NCBI GenBank assembly: GCA_002494125.1
Contig: DLBD01000132.1
Span: 1 to 6,489 of the forward strand
Reading direction: 5' to 3'
Length of the DNA: 6,489 bases
Origin: Ruminococcaceae bacterium UBA7030
GTDB lineage: Bacteria > Bacillota > Clostridia > Oscillospirales > Acutalibacteraceae
Each line of letters begins with the position of its first letter. The stretch's first letter is position 1. The position numbers were made by a program, and so were the translations under genes. Below the pieces are notes generated by a model. It was not told where the DNA came from. It saw only the letters and a program-made list of their open reading frames with translations, and did not search any database. Below, piece by piece: positions 3,958 through 6,489 of this stretch.

Positions 3958-6318
3958 ATGTTTTTATCAATGAACTGGATTTCGGACTTTGTGGATTTTA
4001 CAGGTCTTGACAAGTTAGAGCTTATCAGCCGTTTCTCCCTCTCAACTGCAGAGGTTGAAAATGATATTTTCTTCAAGGGCTCTGACATAAGCGGCATTGT
4101 TGTCGCAGAAATTAAATCGGTAGAAAATCATCCCGAGTCAAAGAAGCTCCATCTTCTTAAGGTCGATATCGGTGAGGATGAGCTTGTCGATGTCGTTTGC
4201 GGCGCTCCTAATGTAAGAGTAGGTATGAAAACTGCATTTGCAAAACTCGGTGCAAAAATCGGAGATGTAGAAATCACACCGAGAAAACTTGCAGGTTATA
4301 CATCAAACGGTATGTGCTGCTCTGAGAAGGAAATTGGCATTTCGGATGACAACTCCGGTATTATGGATATTACCGATGATGTTGCAAACGGTACCGACCT
4401 CAAGGATGTTTATGAAATTGAAGATATCATCTTCGAGGTTGATAACAAGTCGCTTACAAACCGTCCTGACCTTTGGGGTCATTACGGTATAGCGAGGGAG
4501 TTTGCTGCCCTTGCCGGAAGAGAGCTTAAGCCGATTGAAAAGGTTGATCTTACACAGTACAGCGCTCTTCCGCAGGTTGATATGAAGATTGAAGATCCGC
4601 TTTGTCAGAGATATTCCTGCCTTCAGGTTGAAAATATTGAAAAAAGCGTAAGCCCTGTTAATATGAGAATTCGCCTTTTCTATTGCGGTATGCGTTCAAT
4701 AAATCTTCTTGCCGACCTTACAAACTATCTTATGCTTGAGATGGGACAGCCGATGCACGCTTTCGATTCACGCAAGGTAGGGGAGATAAGAATTAAAAGA
4801 TTTGATTCTCCTTTCACATTTACAACTCTTGACGGTGTTGAAAGGAATATTGACGAAAACACACTTATGATTTGTAACGGCAATACACCTGTTGCAATCG
4901 CAGGTATTATGGGCGGACTTGACAGCGAAATCGTTGACGATACAACAACTCTTACGCTTGAATCTGCAACCTTTGACGCAGTTTCCATTCGTAAGTCAAC
5001 TGTGCGCCTTGCTCATAGAACTGACGCTTCAATGCGTTATGAAAAGTGCCTTGATCCCGAAATGACTGTTGACGCAATCGCACGTTTTGTTAAGCTTCTT
5101 ACTGATATTGACGGCGGCGTTAAGGTCGTTTCATCACTCACGGACGAGCAGGCATTTAAGTATGATGCAGTAACTCTTGACTTTGATAAGGCGTTTGTAG
5201 ACAGGTATACAGGCATCGAGATTGACAACGATACTATTGTCAGCACTCTTACATCGCTTGGCTTTACAGTGCGCCTTGACGGTGATAATTTCAGCGTTGA
5301 TGTTCCAAGCTGGAGAGCTACTAAGGATGTAACAATTAAGGCTGATATTATTGAAGAAATCACGAGAATATACGGCTATGATAACTTTGATATTCACACT
5401 GCTGATTCTCCTCTCTATCCGGTAAGGGCAGATGAGGAAAAAACAGTTGAGGACAGAATAAAGGACCTTCTTGTAAAGCGTTTTTCTCTTCACGAGGTAC
5501 ACTCTTATGTTTGGGCGTATTATGATGAGTATAAGTCACTCGGTATTGAAATTGAGGATAATATCAAGCTTGTAAACGCAACAAATCCTAATATTGAAAC
5601 CATACGCCGTTCAATTGTACCGACTCAGCTTTGTCAGGTTAAGTCGAATACATCATATTCAACTGATTTCGGTATCTTCGAAATAGGCAGAGTAGTTCAG
5701 GGGCTCAAGGACGATGGCCTTTGTAATGAAAAGAAAAAGCTTGCAATTACACTTTTCAGCAAAACAAAGTCAGTTGAAAAACTTTATTTCGAGCTTCGTG
5801 ATATGCTTGCAGTTCTTGCTGATGATATCAAGCATAAGCCGCTTGAATATAAGGCGATTACCGCTTCTCATTCGTACGAGCACCCGAGAAATCTCAATGC
5901 CGTAATATGTGACGGAAAGCAGCTCGGCGAAATTGGAATTGTTTATCCGACGATTTCAAAGAAGATAGACAAAAAAGCAAGTATAGTGTTTGCGGAGATT
6001 GATGTTCCTACGTTTGCGGAAATTGAAAATGCAAGCATTCAGTATGAAGAGCCAAGCAAATTCCCTGCAATTGAGGTTGACCTTTCGTTTGTATCAAATA
6101 AGTTTGCGCCGATTTATGATGCTATCAAGGCTTCACAGTGCAGCCTTATTAAGAAGGTCGAGGTTGTCGATACCTATACTGACGAAACTTCAAAATCAAT
6201 CACAACAAGAATTACCTTCTCACACCCTGAAAAAACTCTTACAAGGGAAGAGGTAATGGAAGTTGTTGACAGTGTAATAGCAAAACTTGATTCAATCGGA
6301 ATAGCTCTTAAAAAATAA
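3958..6318 (+). CDS. pheT: Phenylalanine--tRNA ligase beta subunit
   Basis: Partner of PheS, carrying tRNA-binding and Tyr-editing domains. It has 786 residues, normal for the family. The start is ATG 3958 after GAAGGGAG (3941-3948); MFLSMNWISDFVD fits the usual PheT N-terminus, so ATG 3970 (Met5) is less likely. Domains: EMAP-like tRNA-binding OB fold (about 42-150; HPESKKLHLLKVDIG, CGAPNVRVGMKTAFA, NGMCCSEKEIG); B3/4 editing domain (about 210-370); B5 (about 405-475; PSWRATKD, DIIEEITRIYGYDN); inactive class II-like core (about 490-690); and C-terminal FDX-ACB domain (about 700-786). Editing-site residues appear kept: Pro265 and His267 in GQPMHAFD, the glycine-rich GIMGG (316-320), Glu335, and Thr355/Ala357 in RTDAS. 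Less usual are SLTNRPDLWGHYGIARE (165-181) where TPNRPD-type text is common, LADLTNY for VVDVTNY, RYEKCLDP for RFERGVDP, and FPAIEVDLSFV for the usual P-x-x-x-RD start of FDX-ACB. It follows pheS by 17 nt on one transcript. Confidence 0.97.
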   Translation: MFLSMNWISDFVDFTGLDKLELISRFSLSTAEVENDIFFKGSDISGIVVAEIKSVENHPESKKLHLLKVDIGEDELVDVVCGAPNVRVGMKTAFAKLGAKIGDVEITPRKLAGYTSNGMCCSEKEIGISDDNSGIMDITDDVANGTDLKDVYEIEDIIFEVDNKSLTNRPDLWGHYGIAREFAALAGRELKPIEKVDLTQYSALPQVDMKIEDPLCQRYSCLQVENIEKSVSPVNMRIRLFYCGMRSINLLADLTNYLMLEMGQPMHAFDSRKVGEIRIKRFDSPFTFTTLDGVERNIDENTLMICNGNTPVAIAGIMGGLDSEIVDDTTTLTLESATFDAVSIRKSTVRLAHRTDASMRYEKCLDPEMTVDAIARFVKLLTDIDGGVKVVSSLTDEQAFKYDAVTLDFDKAFVDRYTGIEIDNDTIVSTLTSLGFTVRLDGDNFSVDVPSWRATKDVTIKADIIEEITRIYGYDNFDIHTADSPLYPVRADEEKTVEDRIKDLLVKRFSLHEVHSYVWAYYDEYKSLGIEIEDNIKLVNATNPNIETIRRSIVPTQLCQVKSNTSYSTDFGIFEIGRVVQGLKDDGLCNEKKKLAITLFSKTKSVEKLYFELRDMLAVLADDIKHKPLEYKAITASHSYEHPRNLNAVICDGKQLGEIGIVYPTISKKIDKKASIVFAEIDVPTFAEIENASIQYEEPSKFPAIEVDLSFVSNKFAPIYDAIKASQCSLIKKVEVVDTYTDETSKSITTRITFSHPEKTLTREEVMEVVDSVIAKLDSIGIALKK

Positions 6319-6325
6319 AAACAAA

Positions 6326-6360
6326 TCCGCCCTGTAAAAACGCAGGGCGGAAAATTTTTT
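6326..6360 (+). terminator. Intrinsic terminator after pheT
   Basis: TCCGCCCTG (6326-6334) pairs with CAGGGCGGA (6343-6351), a 9-bp GC-rich stem with an 8-nt loop, followed by AAA and six Ts (6355-6360). It begins 8 nt after the pheT stop and should end the pheST transcript. Three As between stem and T-run make it slightly less canonical. Confidence 0.85.
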
Positions 6361-6380
6361 CAAAAAAAGCAAATTAACAC

Positions 6381-6409
6381 TTGATAATTACTTTAAGATA
6401 TGTTATAGT
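6381..6409 (+). promoter_or_regulatory. Promoter of the tRNA-Gln gene
   Basis: -35 TTGATA (6381-6386), a 17-nt spacer and -10 TATAGT (6404-6409) preceded by TG-T (6401-6403), an extended -10. The predicted start, near 6416, is about 20 nt upstream of the tRNA. It lies after the pheT terminator, so the tRNA appears to be transcribed independently of pheST. Confidence 0.7.
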
Positions 6410-6436
6410 ATCATTTGCAAAAAGCAAAAGATATAT

Positions 6437-6489
6437 AGAGGTATAGTGTAACGGTAACACTCCGGACTCTGACTCCGTCATTTAAGGTT
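6437..6489 (+). tRNA. tRNA-Gln (anticodon CUG), 3' end cut by the window edge
   Basis: The 5' acceptor strand AGAGGTA (6437-6443) is followed by T8 A9. The D arm is GTGT/ACAC (6446-6449 with 6457-6460) around AACGGTA, which contains the conserved GG. The anticodon stem is CCGGA/TCCGT (6462-6466 with 6474-6478) with loop CTCTGAC, so the anticodon is CTG (6469-6471), reading CAG for Gln. The variable loop is 4 nt. The T arm begins at 6483 and the window stops at about position 55, so the T loop, 3' acceptor strand and any CCA are not visible. The outermost anticodon-stem pair, C27-U43, is a mismatch. The expected 3' acceptor strand would be TACCTCT. Confidence 0.9.

Noticed and set aside
3970..3972. 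Met5 (ATG 3970) as the pheT start
   Set aside because: The ATG at 3958 keeps the usual PheT N-terminal residues and is better placed relative to GAAGGGAG.
4725..5502. Long open frames on the minus strand within pheT
   Set aside because: They overlap a clear, full-length PheT, show no family motifs and have no ribosome binding sites or promoters; they are shadows of codon bias.
1..6489. CRISPR array, insertion sequence, phage or toxin-antitoxin module
   Set aside because: No spaced direct repeats, transposase, integrase, terminal repeats or toxin-like small gene pairs were seen; all genes fit a housekeeping chromosome context.

Overview
The window looks like chromosomal housekeeping DNA from a low-to-medium GC Gram-positive anaerobe, most likely class Clostridia (Oscillospirales/Ruminococcaceae-like). 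The reasons are a T-box leader in front of pheST, an IreB-family gene, strong GGAGG-type ribosome binding sites, frequent GTG/TTG starts and a typical lipobox lipoprotein. The order is inferred from protein flavour only and was not tested by a search.

Layout. 1-1385 (+) holds most of nnr, the bifunctional NAD(P)HX epimerase/dehydratase, whose N-terminus lies outside the window. It is followed after 11 nt by a small GTG-initiated lipoprotein gene (1397-1882). A symmetrical hairpin (1871-1915) ends this unit and also the convergent minus-strand unit. That minus-strand unit runs from a near-consensus promoter (2511-2539) through ireB (2475-2233, GTG start) into an unnamed 97-residue gene (2210-1917, TTG start). 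A divergent promoter region (about 2500-2640) separates it from a plus-strand promoter at 2601-2630, which drives a T-box leader (about 2637-2866). The leader's specifier codon is UUC (Phe), and it ends in a terminator just upstream of pheS (2888-3940) and pheT (3958-6318). A terminator follows pheT. A separate promoter then precedes a tRNA-Gln(CUG) gene that runs off the right edge.

How the parts work together. Uncharged tRNA-Phe should bind the T-box leader and raise expression of both subunits of phenylalanyl-tRNA synthetase. Nnr repairs hydrated NAD(P)H. IreB is the small phosphoprotein of the IreK/PrkC serine/threonine kinase pathway, and the 97-residue protein co-transcribed with it is the only real unknown.

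I found no mobile element, CRISPR array, phage gene or clear new multi-gene system. The points most worth a second look are the unnamed IreB-operon partner, a Gln where PheS normally has a substrate-binding His, other divergent positions in PheS/PheT, and a small inverted repeat between the two divergent promoters.
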